Notes: generated by a model from the letters alone, not told the origin. A stretch of DNA of 64,000 bases from CALDSL01 sp039810245 (GCA_039810245.1 JBDHWQ010000016.1:21861-85860); one strand, 5' to 3'; counted from the stretch's first letter, positions 26,792 to 35,835 are shown. Program-made: numbers and translations.

Positions 26792-26820
26792 AGTATAAAC
26801 CTGATTAATTATAGGCGCAA
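26792..26820 (-). promoter_or_regulatory. Putative promoter of the BMP operon
   Basis: On the minus strand a TTGCGC box (26815-26820) and a TATACT box (26792-26797) are 17 bases apart. A second TATAAT overlaps the spacer and may give another start. Confidence 0.55.
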
Positions 26821-26970
26821 GCTAAAAACACGACACAGAGCCCCTTGCGGATTAAGATGTGCCGATTTGTACAGGTTTTCTGTGATCAATGGCGCGTGGA
26901 TCACATTCTACGGTACAAAAGAATGGGAAGCAAGGCTGCCTGCAGGTGAAATCACAGTTTCCAATGCGGT

Positions 26971-27000
26971 TTGACAATCATCGCCCCCGGAAGGTACAAT
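26971..27000 (+). promoter_or_regulatory. Putative promoter of the MFS gene at 27064
   Basis: A perfect -35 box TTGACA at 26971-26976 and a TACAAT -10 box at 26995-27000 with an 18-base spacer. Transcripts would start near 27006, ruling out the longer frame that begins within the promoter. Confidence 0.7.
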
Positions 27001-27063
27001 CCAGCCGCTTATGCAAAATCTTCTCAAAATGCACTTATGATCCAGGCGGAGCGAGCACTCAGC

Positions 27064-28263
27064 ATGGCAACCTTTTTCCTCTTAATCTTGATCTATTTTG
27101 CGTTTATTAGCCTGGGTCTGCCCGACTCGTTGTTGGGTGTGAGCTGGCCGGTAATGCAGCCCGGTTTTCAGGTTCCATTCAGTTTTGCCGGCATGGTATC
27201 CATGCTGATCTCGGGCGGCACAATCATTTCCAGCCTGTTCAGCGGGCGCTTGATCCAACGCTTTGGTACGGGTAAAGTAACCTTCGTCAGCGTGATCATG
27301 ACCGCCGTGGCGTTATTCGGATTTTCCCAGGCGCCTTCATTTGCCTGGATTTTGCTGCTTGCCATTCCGCTCGGTTTGGGCGCCGGTGCGGTGGACGCCG
27401 GGTTGAACGGATACGTGGCCGAGCATTATCAGGCGCACCACATGAGCTGGCTGCACTGTTTTTGGGGTATCGGCGCTATGACTGGCCCGATCATTATGTC
27501 GCGGTTGATCGCCGGCGACCATTCCTGGCGCAATGGTTACCTGACTGTGTCGCTGATCCAGTTCGCTCTGGCAGCGGTGTTGTTCTTTAGCCTGCCGGTG
27601 TGGGCAAAAGTAGCACAAGGGCATGAACCTGCTGCCAGGCCCGCGGCGGCAAAATCCGCGCAGCGTGGGGTGTTCTTTCCACTGCAAATCCCCGGCGTAA
27701 AAATGGCGCTGGTGACGTTTCTATTCTACTGCGGCATCGAATGGACCATGGGGCTGTGGGGCAGCAGCTACCTGGTGCGGGCACGTGGGCTGGACGCGGC
27801 TACCGCCGCCGCGTGGGTTTCCGGGTATTATGCCAGCATCACTGCCGGCCGCCTGATCACTGGGTTCATCACTATGCGGGTCAGCAATAAGACCCTGATC
27901 CGCGCGGGCCAGGTCGCCATTCTGGGCGGCGCGATCCTGCTCTTCCTGCCGCTGCCGCCGGTGGCTGCGTTGTTCGGCTTTATCCTCATCGGCCTGGGCT
28001 GCGCGCCGATTTTCCCTGGCATGCTGCACGAGACGCCCGCGCGGTTTGGCAAGCAGGATGCGCAACTGGTTATGGGCTTCCAGATGTCCGCCGCGTATAT
28101 CGGCTCTACCTTTTTGCCACCGGTCTTTGGCTTCATTGCTACCAATACCAGCCTGGCACTCCTGCCCGCTTTTGTGCTGGCATATATCGTCGTCATGCTG
28201 GCCAGTTCGGAACGCATCAACAGCCTGCTGGCGCGGACAGCCGAACGGCCGGCCTACGATTAA
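27064..28263 (+). CDS. MFS transporter (unknown substrate)
   Basis: A 399-residue major facilitator protein with about 12 membrane segments. The first helix begins at once with FISLGLPDSLLG, a pattern of a sugar-type branch (YbjJ/FucP-like). No substrate can be assigned. The reading frame runs up to 26971, but the promoter lies there; ATG 27064 and ATG 27037 both fit, neither with a good ribosome site. I choose 27064 because it starts at the first helix. Confidence 0.8.
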   Translation: MATFFLLILIYFAFISLGLPDSLLGVSWPVMQPGFQVPFSFAGMVSMLISGGTIISSLFSGRLIQRFGTGKVTFVSVIMTAVALFGFSQAPSFAWILLLAIPLGLGAGAVDAGLNGYVAEHYQAHHMSWLHCFWGIGAMTGPIIMSRLIAGDHSWRNGYLTVSLIQFALAAVLFFSLPVWAKVAQGHEPAARPAAAKSAQRGVFFPLQIPGVKMALVTFLFYCGIEWTMGLWGSSYLVRARGLDAATAAAWVSGYYASITAGRLITGFITMRVSNKTLIRAGQVAILGGAILLFLPLPPVAALFGFILIGLGCAPIFPGMLHETPARFGKQDAQLVMGFQMSAAYIGSTFLPPVFGFIATNTSLALLPAFVLAYIVVMLASSERINSLLARTAERPAYD

Positions 28264-28355
28264 GCCCGGTTGCCTGGCGGATATTCCATCTGTCACTCAC
28301 CAATAGCGCAGCACGAAGGCGCGAAGTACGCGATCCGGAAAATGCGGCCAGGTTG

Positions 28356-29630
28356 TTATTTGGCCGGCGCGGCCACCATATGCGGGCGGGCCTTCTTCTC
28401 GCCGCGGCGCACGCGCAGCATCAGCAGCAGCGCCACCAGCATGAACACCGGGCCTACCACCATAATCAGGTTGTAGTTGTTGTTGGTGAGGGCAATGATC
28501 CAGCCGTTGATGTTCGGCCCAGCGATGGCGGCCAGGGTGGAGAACAGGTAATACAGACCGGTGTAGGTGCCGATGCGCACGTCGTCGGTCATATCTACCA
28601 CCATAGGCAGCGAGTTGACGTTGATCAGCGCCCAGGCGACGCCAGCCACCATTAACACAGTGCCAATGACCGGGACCACGCCCAGCACCGGCAGTTTGGT
28701 GAGCTGGATGAGCAGCGTGTCTTTGGGCACAAAGTACATTGTCAACATGCAGGCCATCATCAGCAGTATGCCTATAATGATGGTGTTACGGCGGCCGATG
28801 CGCGCGCCGATGTAGCCGGAGGGCAGGGCAAAGATGACGAACAGCAGCGAAAGCTGGCCCAGAAGCCGCGCGCCATCGCCGCCGGGCAGGCCGAGGTGGT
28901 TCTGCGCGTACAGGGTGAAGAAAGCTTCAATAGCGTTATAGGCCACGAACCAGAAGAAGATCGCCAGCAGGATCATCAGCGGGCTTTTTTCCCTGTCGCG
29001 GAAGATGCCCTGCAGCGCTGCCCACATGCTGGGGCGGTCGGCGCTGACGGCTTCATATTCTTTGGGCTCGCGGATAAACGCGAACAGCAGCAGCACGGAG
29101 AAGATGACCAGCGCCGAGCCGAGCCAGAAGGGGTAGGCCTGGTTGATCTCGTACAGGCGGCTGCCGCCCAGGGTGGCGACAATGGAGCCGATGCCGCCCA
29201 TGAAATTGATGATGCCATTAGCCTGTGAGCGGAATGCCGATGGGGTGATATCGGGCATCAGCGCTACCACCGGCGTGCGCCAGAAGGCCATGCTGAGCAG
29301 CAGGGTGCTGGTGCAGGCCACAAACAGCGGCAGGGCGGTGGCAATCGGGATGAGCCCGAACACTACCGCGCCCACCGGCGCGCCGATGAGAATAAAGGGC
29401 AGCCGCCGGCCGATGCGCGTACGCAGCCGGTCAGACCAGGCGCCCACCGGCGGCTGGATGAGCAGCGCGGCGATATTATCCAGGGTCATAAAGAAGCCGA
29501 TCAGGCGCGGATCGAGGCCGAAGCGGTTATTGAGGAACAGCGGCACAAAGGTGTTGTAGGTCATCCAGATAATGCTGACCGAGAAGAAGCCAAAGCCAAG
29601 CAAAAATGTTTTTCCGTAGTTGAGTTTCAT
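28356..29630 (-). CDS. MFS transporter, sugar-cation symporter-like
   Basis: A 424-residue carrier with about 12 segments. The early DNIAALLIQPPVGAWSDRLRTR (shown here in short as QPPVGAWSDR) motif resembles SLC45/GPH-type and sucrose carriers, so a sugar substrate is possible. The start at 29630 shares ATGA with the trmD stop, so it is translated with trmD. The longer frame lies inside trmD in another phase. A functional tie to tRNA modification is not evident. Confidence 0.82.
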   Translation of the reverse strand: MKLNYGKTFLLGFGFFSVSIIWMTYNTFVPLFLNNRFGLDPRLIGFFMTLDNIAALLIQPPVGAWSDRLRTRIGRRLPFILIGAPVGAVVFGLIPIATALPLFVACTSTLLLSMAFWRTPVVALMPDITPSAFRSQANGIINFMGGIGSIVATLGGSRLYEINQAYPFWLGSALVIFSVLLLFAFIREPKEYEAVSADRPSMWAALQGIFRDREKSPLMILLAIFFWFVAYNAIEAFFTLYAQNHLGLPGGDGARLLGQLSLLFVIFALPSGYIGARIGRRNTIIIGILLMMACMLTMYFVPKDTLLIQLTKLPVLGVVPVIGTVLMVAGVAWALINVNSLPMVVDMTDDVRIGTYTGLYYLFSTLAAIAGPNINGWIIALTNNNYNLIMVVGPVFMLVALLLMLRVRRGEKKARPHMVAAPAK

Positions 29631-30397
29631 GGTTCGCTCGTGTCCTGGGTGGGTGCATCTGGGTCGGGTAGGGTGGAGAGAAATTTGAGGTCGGTTTTGC
29701 TGAGCTCGGCGCGCGCCAGTATGCGCGCCAGCAGATCCGGGCGGCGGGCGCGAGTGCGCAGCAGCGACTGCCGCCGTCGCCACTTTTCGATCTCAGCATG
29801 GTGGCCGGAGAGCAGTACATCCGGCACGCGCCAGCCGCGGAACTCGGCCGGGCGGGTGTAGTGTGGATATTCGAGCAGCCCCGAGGCGTGCGAGTCATCT
29901 ACCGCGCCAGTTGGGTCGCCCAGCGCACCGGGGATCAACCGGGTGACGGCGTCGATTAAGATGAGGGCGGGAAGCTCACCACCGGTGAGCACATAATCGC
30001 CAATCGATATTTCGTCTGTCACCAGGTGCTCGCGGATGCGCTCATCGATACCCTCATAATGCCCGCACAACAGTGCCACGCGCGGCAGGGCGGCCAGCTC
30101 GAAGGCTACCTGCTGGCTGAACAGCCTGCCCTGCGGGGTGAGCAGCACCAGGGGGCATTCCGGCGGCGCGCCCAGCACGGCTTCTACCGCAGCGAAGACC
30201 GGCTCGGGCTTCATTACCATGCCGCCGCCGCCGCCGAAGGGCGCATCGTCGGTGGTGTGGTGGCGGTCGGTGGTCCAGTCGCGGATATTATGCAGTGCAA
30301 CATCCAGCAGGCCGCCGGCGCGGGCGCGCTGGAGGATGCTGCTGTCGAGATATGGCGTGAACACCTCGGGGAATAGCGTGAAGACATCAAACCGCAT
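29627..30397 (-). CDS. trmD: tRNA (guanine37-N1)-methyltransferase
   Basis: A 256-residue enzyme that methylates G37 of tRNA with S-adenosylmethionine, which prevents frameshifting. The typical start FDVFTLFPEVF, the glycine-rich PFGGGGGMVMKPEP, the GHYEGIDER block and the knot motif EISIGDYVLTGGELPAL are all present. Length matches the family. The usual rpsP-rimM-trmD-rplS operon is not seen. A TACAAT box (30404-30409) lies six bases before the ATG with no ribosome site, suggesting a leaderless mRNA. Confidence 0.97.
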   Translation of the reverse strand: MRFDVFTLFPEVFTPYLDSSILQRARAGGLLDVALHNIRDWTTDRHHTTDDAPFGGGGGMVMKPEPVFAAVEAVLGAPPECPLVLLTPQGRLFSQQVAFELAALPRVALLCGHYEGIDERIREHLVTDEISIGDYVLTGGELPALILIDAVTRLIPGALGDPTGAVDDSHASGLLEYPHYTRPAEFRGWRVPDVLLSGHHAEIEKWRRRQSLLRTRARRPDLLARILARAELSKTDLKFLSTLPDPDAPTQDTSEP

Positions 30398-30403
30398 GGG
30401 ATG

Positions 30404-30409
30404 ATTGTA
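30404..30409 (-). promoter_or_regulatory. -10 box six bases before trmD start
   Basis: TACAAT on the minus strand, with exactly six bases between it and the trmD ATG. No Shine-Dalgarno sequence fits. The -35 match is poor. Confidence 0.55.
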
Positions 30410-30446
30410 GCGCCAAAGGGGCGGGAAGGGGAATAGATTATTGGCA

Positions 30447-30476
30447 GTTTTTCACGCGCGTACGCGCGTGAAAAAC
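30447..30476. repeat. 30-base perfect palindrome between trmD and TPR gene
   Basis: Two 14-base arms meet at a central TA, giving perfect two-fold symmetry with A/T ends and a CG-alternating core. It lies between divergent genes and could be a protein-binding site or a bidirectional terminator-like stem-loop, but the hairpin loop would be minimal. Confidence 0.8.
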
Positions 30477-30499
30477 GTAGTGCCCGAAATCGGCGTATC

Positions 30500-30528
30500 T
30501 TGCCGGTGCCCGGCAATGATGGTAAGAT
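30500..30528 (+). promoter_or_regulatory. Promoter of the first TPR gene
   Basis: TTGCCG (30500-30505) and TAAGAT (30523-30528) are 17 bases apart. The start ATG is six bases after the -10 box, so the message should be nearly leaderless. Confidence 0.6.
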
Positions 30529-30534
30529 GCAAAC

Positions 30535-31833
30535 ATGTATCTTCGTGGTAGTCGTTGGAGTGTGAACAAACGCAAGCGGCATTCCAGCCCCATCCGCATT
30601 CTCCTGCTGGTGGCGCTGGTGGGTGTTGGTCTGTACGTCAACCAGGTGGTGGTACCGGCCACGCCGCCGCTGTTTGTGCCCACGCCCACAGCTACGCGCT
30701 CGCCGGAATCGTTCGTCAATGAGGCCAAAGCGCTGGTGGACGAAGGTAAGCTGTCACAGGCTATCATTTCCTACGAAGACGCGGTGCAGTCGGACCCAAA
30801 GAACCCCACCAACTTCGTCGAGCTGGCGCGCCTGCAAGTGTACGCGGGAAAATACCGCGACGCGGTGACCAGCGCAGAAAACGCGCTGCTGCTCAACCCC
30901 AACCTGTCGATGGCGCACGCCATCCGCGGCTGGGCGCTGAGCTTTCTCGAAGAATATTTGCCGGCCGAGGCTTCGTTCAAGCGCGCGCTGGATGTGGATC
31001 CCAATAACGCCGCGGCCTATGCCTTCCAGGCCGAGATGCTGTCGCTGCAGGTGAGCGCCAACCGCGGCGATCTGGGCACGCTGGATAGGGCTGTGGCGGC
31101 TTCGCGCATGGCGCAGCAGATTAACCCCAACCTGATGGAAACGCGACGCGCGCGCGGTATCGTACTGGAGTTGACCGGCAACTATCGAGAAGCCACGCAG
31201 GAGTTTGAAGCCGCGGTGCTGATGAACCCCAATATGGCCGACCTGCACCTGGCGCTGGGACGCAATTACCGCCAGCTCGAAGACTACGCCAAGGCGATCG
31301 AAGAATTCAACCGCGCCAATGCGCTCAACCCGCCCGACCCGCTGCCCGAAACCTACATCGCGCGCACCTATGCCACGGTAGGCGAGTACGGCAAGGCGAT
31401 CCAGTACGCGGAGCAGGCGGTCAAAGACGCCTCAGCCGACCCCTACATGTGGGGCAACCTGGGAACGATGTATTACCGTAACCAGCAGTACAATGAAGCC
31501 CTGGTGCCGCTCTCGCTGGCAGTAAAGGGTGGGCGCACCCCGGACGGTGTGGAAGTGCAGGGCCTGCCATTGGATTACGGCCGCATTGCCGAGTATTATT
31601 ACCTGTACGGGTTGGCCGCGGCGCGCGTAGGCGACTGCTCGGCGGCGCTGCCGATTGCGCAGGCACTGACCGACGGCGTGCCGGATGACCAGGTTTCGGT
31701 GGATAATGCGGATGCCATGGTAAGCATCTGCCAGGAAATTGCGAATGGCGATTACCAGGTTGGTGGCGACGGCACCGAAACCCCGGAAGTGGATGGCACG
31801 CAGGCGCCCGCAGATGCCACGCCGACCCCTTAA
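30535..31833 (+). CDS. Membrane-anchored TPR repeat protein (first of tandem pair)
   Basis: A 432-residue protein with one N-terminal membrane segment (about 20-38), a short Thr/Pro linker, then TPR repeats through residue about 340 (units with ALNPN/LNPN and A-x-x-x-Y patterns such as DPKNPTNFVELARLQVYAG), and an acidic Thr/Pro tail. TPR repeats mediate protein contacts; most of the protein is probably outside the membrane. It is followed 13 bases later by a related gene, so the pair may form one complex. No ribosome site is visible, consistent with the close -10 box. Confidence 0.85.
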   Translation: MYLRGSRWSVNKRKRHSSPIRILLLVALVGVGLYVNQVVVPATPPLFVPTPTATRSPESFVNEAKALVDEGKLSQAIISYEDAVQSDPKNPTNFVELARLQVYAGKYRDAVTSAENALLLNPNLSMAHAIRGWALSFLEEYLPAEASFKRALDVDPNNAAAYAFQAEMLSLQVSANRGDLGTLDRAVAASRMAQQINPNLMETRRARGIVLELTGNYREATQEFEAAVLMNPNMADLHLALGRNYRQLEDYAKAIEEFNRANALNPPDPLPETYIARTYATVGEYGKAIQYAEQAVKDASADPYMWGNLGTMYYRNQQYNEALVPLSLAVKGGRTPDGVEVQGLPLDYGRIAEYYYLYGLAAARVGDCSAALPIAQALTDGVPDDQVSVDNADAMVSICQEIANGDYQVGGDGTETPEVDGTQAPADATPTP

Positions 31834-31846
31834 GCGGTAAGCAACT

Positions 31847-33259
31847 ATGAATTTGCAGCTCAACGGGAAAAACGTACACTTTCGCAGCCAGCGCGCCCGC
31901 TCGAACCCGGCGCGGGTGTTCTTTTTGCTCACGCTGGTGCTGGGCGGCCTGTTCCTGCTGCGCTCGATCGGCTCGGGGGCGGTCAAGCCGCTGTATGATA
32001 TCACTCCTACGCCCACACGCTATTCCACCAATTATGCCCTGGAAGGACAGACGCATTTCCAGGCCGGCAACCTGCCCAAAGCGATTGAAGCATATCAGCT
32101 TGCGCTGGAGCAGGACCCGCAGAACGTGCAATTGTGGGTGGAGCTGGCGCGCATCCAGGCCTATTCATCCAGCGCGTTGAGCACCGACCAGCAGAAGTAT
32201 GACCGGCTGCAGGAAGCGCTGGATTCGGCTACCCGCGCCACCGAGCTAAACCCCGACCTGAGCAATGCGCACGCCACGCGCGCATTCGTGCTGGACTGGT
32301 TCGCCAGCAACCCGCTGTCGGAAGACCAGAACGCCAAACTGCTGACCGAAGCCGAGCAGACCGCCGAGCGCGCCCTGACCTTGGACAGCAAGAACGCGCT
32401 GGCCATGGCCTATAATGCGGAAATTCTGGTGGACAACCAGCGCTGGACACAGGCCGAAGGCTACATCAACCAGGCCATGGAGTTGGATAAGACCAGCATG
32501 GATATCTGGCGCGTGTATGCCTACGTGCAGGAAGCCCTGGGCAATTACAACGAGTCGATCAACGCGTATAAGCGCGCGGTGGAACTGACGCCCAACCTGA
32601 CTTTCCTGTACAGCTCGATTGCCAAGACCTACCGCCACCTGCGCCAGTACGACGAGGCGCTGCGCTATTACGCTATGGCGGTGGCGATCAACCAGAACCT
32701 GGATATCAAAGACCCCAACCCGTATATCGGTATCGCCAAAACCTACACCCAGACCGGTGACTTTTTTGCCGCCAGCCTGAACGTGCGCAAGGCGCTGCAG
32801 TTCGACTCGACCAACCCGGACGTGTATGCGCAGCTTGGGATTGTGTACTGGCACGCGCGCAACTACGAAGGCTCGATCCCGGCATTCCGCTGCGCGCTGT
32901 ATGGCTGCGAAGCCGAGACAGCCTGCGAGGTGCGCAAGTGCGATAAGACCACCGAAACGCTGACCGGCATCCAGGGCATGCCGCTGACCGGCTCGACCGT
33001 AGTGTATTACTATACCTACGGCTCGGTGCTGGCGGCCATGCACCAGAAGGGCGACGATCTTTGCGACCAGGCGGTGCAGGTTTTGGGGCAGGTGCAGGGC
33101 CGTTACGCGGATGACGTGAATATCATGTCCATCGTGCGCACCAGCCAGGAAATCTGCGCCTCGTACGGGGTGACGCTCAACGGCGCGCCGCTGCCTACCA
33201 GCGCCGCGACTGATACGCCCGAGCCCACGCCAACCGTCGAGCCGACGCCGGCGCCGTAA
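31847..33259 (+). CDS. Membrane-anchored TPR repeat protein (second of tandem pair)
   Basis: A 470-residue relative of the preceding protein with the same plan: one N-terminal membrane segment (about 25-45), a TPTRYSTN linker, TPR repeats to about residue 400 and a proline-rich tail. A few cysteines (CALYGCEAETACEVRKC) lie in the late part and may pair if the domain is extracellular. The gene starts 13 bases after its neighbour. The duplication suggests a shared role, such as scaffolding at the cell surface; nothing more can be assigned. Confidence 0.85.
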   Translation: MNLQLNGKNVHFRSQRARSNPARVFFLLTLVLGGLFLLRSIGSGAVKPLYDITPTPTRYSTNYALEGQTHFQAGNLPKAIEAYQLALEQDPQNVQLWVELARIQAYSSSALSTDQQKYDRLQEALDSATRATELNPDLSNAHATRAFVLDWFASNPLSEDQNAKLLTEAEQTAERALTLDSKNALAMAYNAEILVDNQRWTQAEGYINQAMELDKTSMDIWRVYAYVQEALGNYNESINAYKRAVELTPNLTFLYSSIAKTYRHLRQYDEALRYYAMAVAINQNLDIKDPNPYIGIAKTYTQTGDFFAASLNVRKALQFDSTNPDVYAQLGIVYWHARNYEGSIPAFRCALYGCEAETACEVRKCDKTTETLTGIQGMPLTGSTVVYYYTYGSVLAAMHQKGDDLCDQAVQVLGQVQGRYADDVNIMSIVRTSQEICASYGVTLNGAPLPTSAATDTPEPTPTVEPTPAP

Positions 33260-33334
33260 GGAAAATGGGGAGTGGGCGGTCGCCGAGGCGAGGCAGCGAA
33301 ATATCAATAAAATATTAAAACTTCCAAAACCCTC

Positions 33335-33363
33335 TTGACTTCTCTTTCAAAGACTAGTAAGAT
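33335..33363 (+). promoter_or_regulatory. groESL promoter
   Basis: TTGACT (33335-33340) and TAAGAT (33358-33363) are separated by 17 bases. Transcription would start at about 33370, just ahead of the CIRCE-like repeat. Confidence 0.8.
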
Positions 33364-33373
33364 GTATGCGGTT

Positions 33374-33400
33374 TTAGCAAACGATCATCCCGACTGCTAA
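33374..33400 (+). promoter_or_regulatory. CIRCE-like operator (HrcA site)
   Basis: TTAGCAAAC, nine bases, GACTGCTAA. The CIRCE consensus is TTAGCACTC-N9-GAGTGCTAA, so 15 of 18 arm bases match and the spacer is exact. Its place at the start of the groES leader fits heat-shock repression by HrcA. Confidence 0.85.
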
Positions 33401-33454
33401 AACGCGTGTTATTTAAACACAAAACCCAAACTATCCCAAGCAGGAGGATTTTGT

Positions 33455-33751
33455 ATGGCAATGAACCTTAAACCCCTGGGCGGCCGCGTGGTCGTCGAAC
33501 CGATCGAACAGGAAGAAATGACCGCCGGCGGCATCGTGCTGCCCGACACCGCCAAAGAAAAACCGCAGCGCGGCAAAGTTCTCTCCGCCGGCCCCGGCGA
33601 CCGTGATGACAAAGGCAGCTACGTGCCCATGGATGTGAAGGCTGGCGATGTTGTTCTGTTCGCCAAATACGCAGGCACTGAAATTAAGATCGACGGCAAG
33701 AAACTGTTGATCCTGCGCGAGAGCGACCTGCTCGCAATCGTAGAAGAATAA
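33455..33751 (+). CDS. groS: Co-chaperonin GroES
   Basis: A 98-residue co-chaperonin that caps the GroEL ring. Conserved parts are LKPLGGRVVVEP at the start, the mobile loop EMTAGGIVLPDTAKEKPQRG and the closing KKLLILRESDLLAIV. The start follows CAGGAGG. Transcribed with groL from a promoter with a CIRCE-like site, so likely induced by heat and repressed by HrcA. Confidence 0.98.
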   Translation: MAMNLKPLGGRVVVEPIEQEEMTAGGIVLPDTAKEKPQRGKVLSAGPGDRDDKGSYVPMDVKAGDVVLFAKYAGTEIKIDGKKLLILRESDLLAIVEE

Positions 33752-33786
33752 TTCCTAAAACAAAAAAATTCAGGAGAGCGTGAAAT

Positions 33787-35418
33787 ATGGCAGCAAAGCA
33801 ACTTGTATTTTCCGAAGAAGCGCGCCGCAAGCTGAAGAATGGCGTGGATGTAGTGGCCAACGCGGTTGCCACCACCCTGGGCCCCAAGGGCCGCAACGTG
33901 GCGATTGATCGCAAATTCGGCTCGCCCACCATCACCCACGATGGCGTGACCGTGGCCAAGGAAATTGAGCTGGAAGACCCGTTTGAGAATATGGGCGCCC
34001 AGCTTCTGAAGGAAGCCGCTTCGAAGACCAACGATATCGCCGGCGATGGCACCACCACCTCGACCGTGCTGGCGCACGCGATTGTGACCGAAGGCCTGAA
34101 GAACCTGGCCGCCGGCGCCAACCCGATGCTGCTCAAGCGCGGTATTGAAGCCGCCGCCAAGGCGATCGCCCAGAAGATCACCGAACAGGCGATCGAAGTC
34201 ACCACCAAGGACGAAATTGCCAACGTCGCCACCATTTCGGCGCAGGACCGCGTGATCGGCAGCCTGATCGCGGACGTGATGGACAAGGTCGGCAAAGACG
34301 GCGTTATCACCGTCGAAGAATCCAAGGGTATTGAGTTCGAGACCGATTACGTTGAAGGTATGCAGTTTGATCGTGGTTACATCTCCCTGTACTTCGCCAA
34401 CGACGCGGAGCACATGGAAGCCAATATTCCCGATCCCTACATCCTGATCTACGATAAGAAAATCTCGGCCGCCGCTGACATCGTTCCGATTCTGGAGAAG
34501 CTGGTGCAGATTGGCAAGCGCGACCTGGTGATCATTGCTGAAGACGTGGACGGCGAAGCGCTGGCCACCCTGGTGCTGAATAAGCTGCGCGGCATGCTGA
34601 ACGTGCTGGCGGTCAAGGCTCCGGGCTTTGGCGATCGCCGCAAGGCCATGCTGCAGGATATCGCTATCCTGACCGGCGGGCAGGTGATCTCGGAAGAGAC
34701 CGGCCGCAAGCTGGAAACCGTTGCCATCAGTGACCTGGGCCGTGCTGAGAAGGTCGTTTCCGACAAGGACAACACCACCATCATCGGTGGCAAGGGCGAA
34801 GACTCGGGCATCCGCGGCCGCATCGACCAGATCCGCGTCGAGATCGACAAGACCACCAGCGATTACGACCGCGAAAAGCTGCAGGAACGCCTGGCCAAGC
34901 TGTCGGGCGGTGTGGCGATCATTCGCGTGGGCGCCGCCACCGAGACCGAGCTGAAGGAAAAGAAGCACCGCGTGGAAGATGCCCTGTCGGCCACCCGCGC
35001 GGCGGTTGAGGAAGGCATCGTCCCGGGCGGCGGTGTGGCATTGATCAACGCCATGGGCGCGCTGGATGACGTCAATCCTGGGAATTCGGATGAGAAGATC
35101 GGCGTGGCCATCGTGCGCAAGGCGCTGGAAGTTCCCATGCGCAAGATCGCCGAGAACGCCGGGCAGGACGGCAATGTGGTCATCTCCAATGTGCGCCGCC
35201 AGCAGGCCGAGCACGGCAACGTCAACTTCGGTTACGACGTTCTGGGCGAAGAGTACATGGACATGGTGAAGGGCGGCGTGATTGACCCCGCCAAGGTGAC
35301 CCGCGGCGCGCTGGAAAACGCGGCCTCGATCGCCTCGATGATCCTGACCACCGAAGCGCTGGTGACCGACGTTCCTGAGAAGGACAAGCCGGCCCCCATG
35401 CCGAGCCCCGAATACTAA
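33787..35418 (+). CDS. groL: Chaperonin GroEL
   Basis: A 543-residue chaperonin that folds proteins with ATP and GroES. All domains are recognisable: equatorial (TTLGPKGRNV and the ATP-site GDGTTT), apical (KIS..ADIVPILEKL) and the signature region AVEEGIVPGGGVAL. The C-terminus ends KPAPMPSPEY; the usual Gly-Gly-Met tail is absent. It starts 35 bases after groS behind a AGGAG-type site (CAGGAGAGC). Confidence 0.98.
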   Translation: MAAKQLVFSEEARRKLKNGVDVVANAVATTLGPKGRNVAIDRKFGSPTITHDGVTVAKEIELEDPFENMGAQLLKEAASKTNDIAGDGTTTSTVLAHAIVTEGLKNLAAGANPMLLKRGIEAAAKAIAQKITEQAIEVTTKDEIANVATISAQDRVIGSLIADVMDKVGKDGVITVEESKGIEFETDYVEGMQFDRGYISLYFANDAEHMEANIPDPYILIYDKKISAAADIVPILEKLVQIGKRDLVIIAEDVDGEALATLVLNKLRGMLNVLAVKAPGFGDRRKAMLQDIAILTGGQVISEETGRKLETVAISDLGRAEKVVSDKDNTTIIGGKGEDSGIRGRIDQIRVEIDKTTSDYDREKLQERLAKLSGGVAIIRVGAATETELKEKKHRVEDALSATRAAVEEGIVPGGGVALINAMGALDDVNPGNSDEKIGVAIVRKALEVPMRKIAENAGQDGNVVISNVRRQQAEHGNVNFGYDVLGEEYMDMVKGGVIDPAKVTRGALENAASIASMILTTEALVTDVPEKDKPAPMPSPEY

Positions 35419-35434
35419 GATCGCTTGCTTTCCC

Positions 35435-35476
35435 GCGAGGGGTTGCGCGCCACGGCGCGCAACCCCTCGCTTTTTT
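35435..35476 (+). terminator. Intrinsic terminator of groESL
   Basis: A perfect 16-base stem (35435-35450 with 35455-35470), a four-base loop and a run of six T. A textbook rho-independent terminator 17 bases after groL. Confidence 0.95.
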
Positions 35477-35547
35477 ATCCCGGCCAGCGATGCGAGCAGG
35501 TAGGGTATAATGCCCCTGCCGTTCCTTCCTACCTGGAGTGCACAACA

Positions 35548-35835
35548 ATGGCAATCGCATCCTGGATCATGGGCATCGCTGCTTTTTATGGCTATGTGTG
35601 GCTACTGATGGGCTGGCCACGCGATGTGCTGTTTTTCACCGGGCTGATTGGCCTGCTGCTGGGCGGGCTAAGTTTTCTGCTGGGAAAAAAGGTGCTGCTG
35701 TACGCTTGCTTTGTGCTGCTGTTTTTGGGTGTGGCGGCTACTTATGCGCGCGCGCAGCACGCCGGGCTGATCTGGCTGTGGATCGCCGGGGCGGCGGCGC
35801 AGGTGTTCTTAGGCTCGCTCAGCCTGCGCAGCTAG
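35548..35835 (+). CDS. Small membrane protein, unknown function
   Basis: A 95-residue hydrophobic protein with about three to four membrane segments and no recognised motif. The ATG at 35548 has GGAG nine bases upstream and a TATAAT at about 35506; the longer frame runs into the groESL terminator. A short gap separates it from the parvulin gene. Real because of promoter, ribosome site and even coding signal, but the function is not known. Confidence 0.7.
   Translation: MAIASWIMGIAAFYGYVWLLMGWPRDVLFFTGLIGLLLGGLSFLLGKKVLLYACFVLLFLGVAATYARAQHAGLIWLWIAGAAAQVFLGSLSLRS

Larger units (their letters stand above)
26701..27063. other. Intergenic region between divergent BMP and MFS genes
   Basis: A 363-base gap with two outward promoters (annotated separately). 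An AT-rich stretch lies near 26790-26830. No reading frame with support and no recognised riboswitch was seen. Confidence 0.6.
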
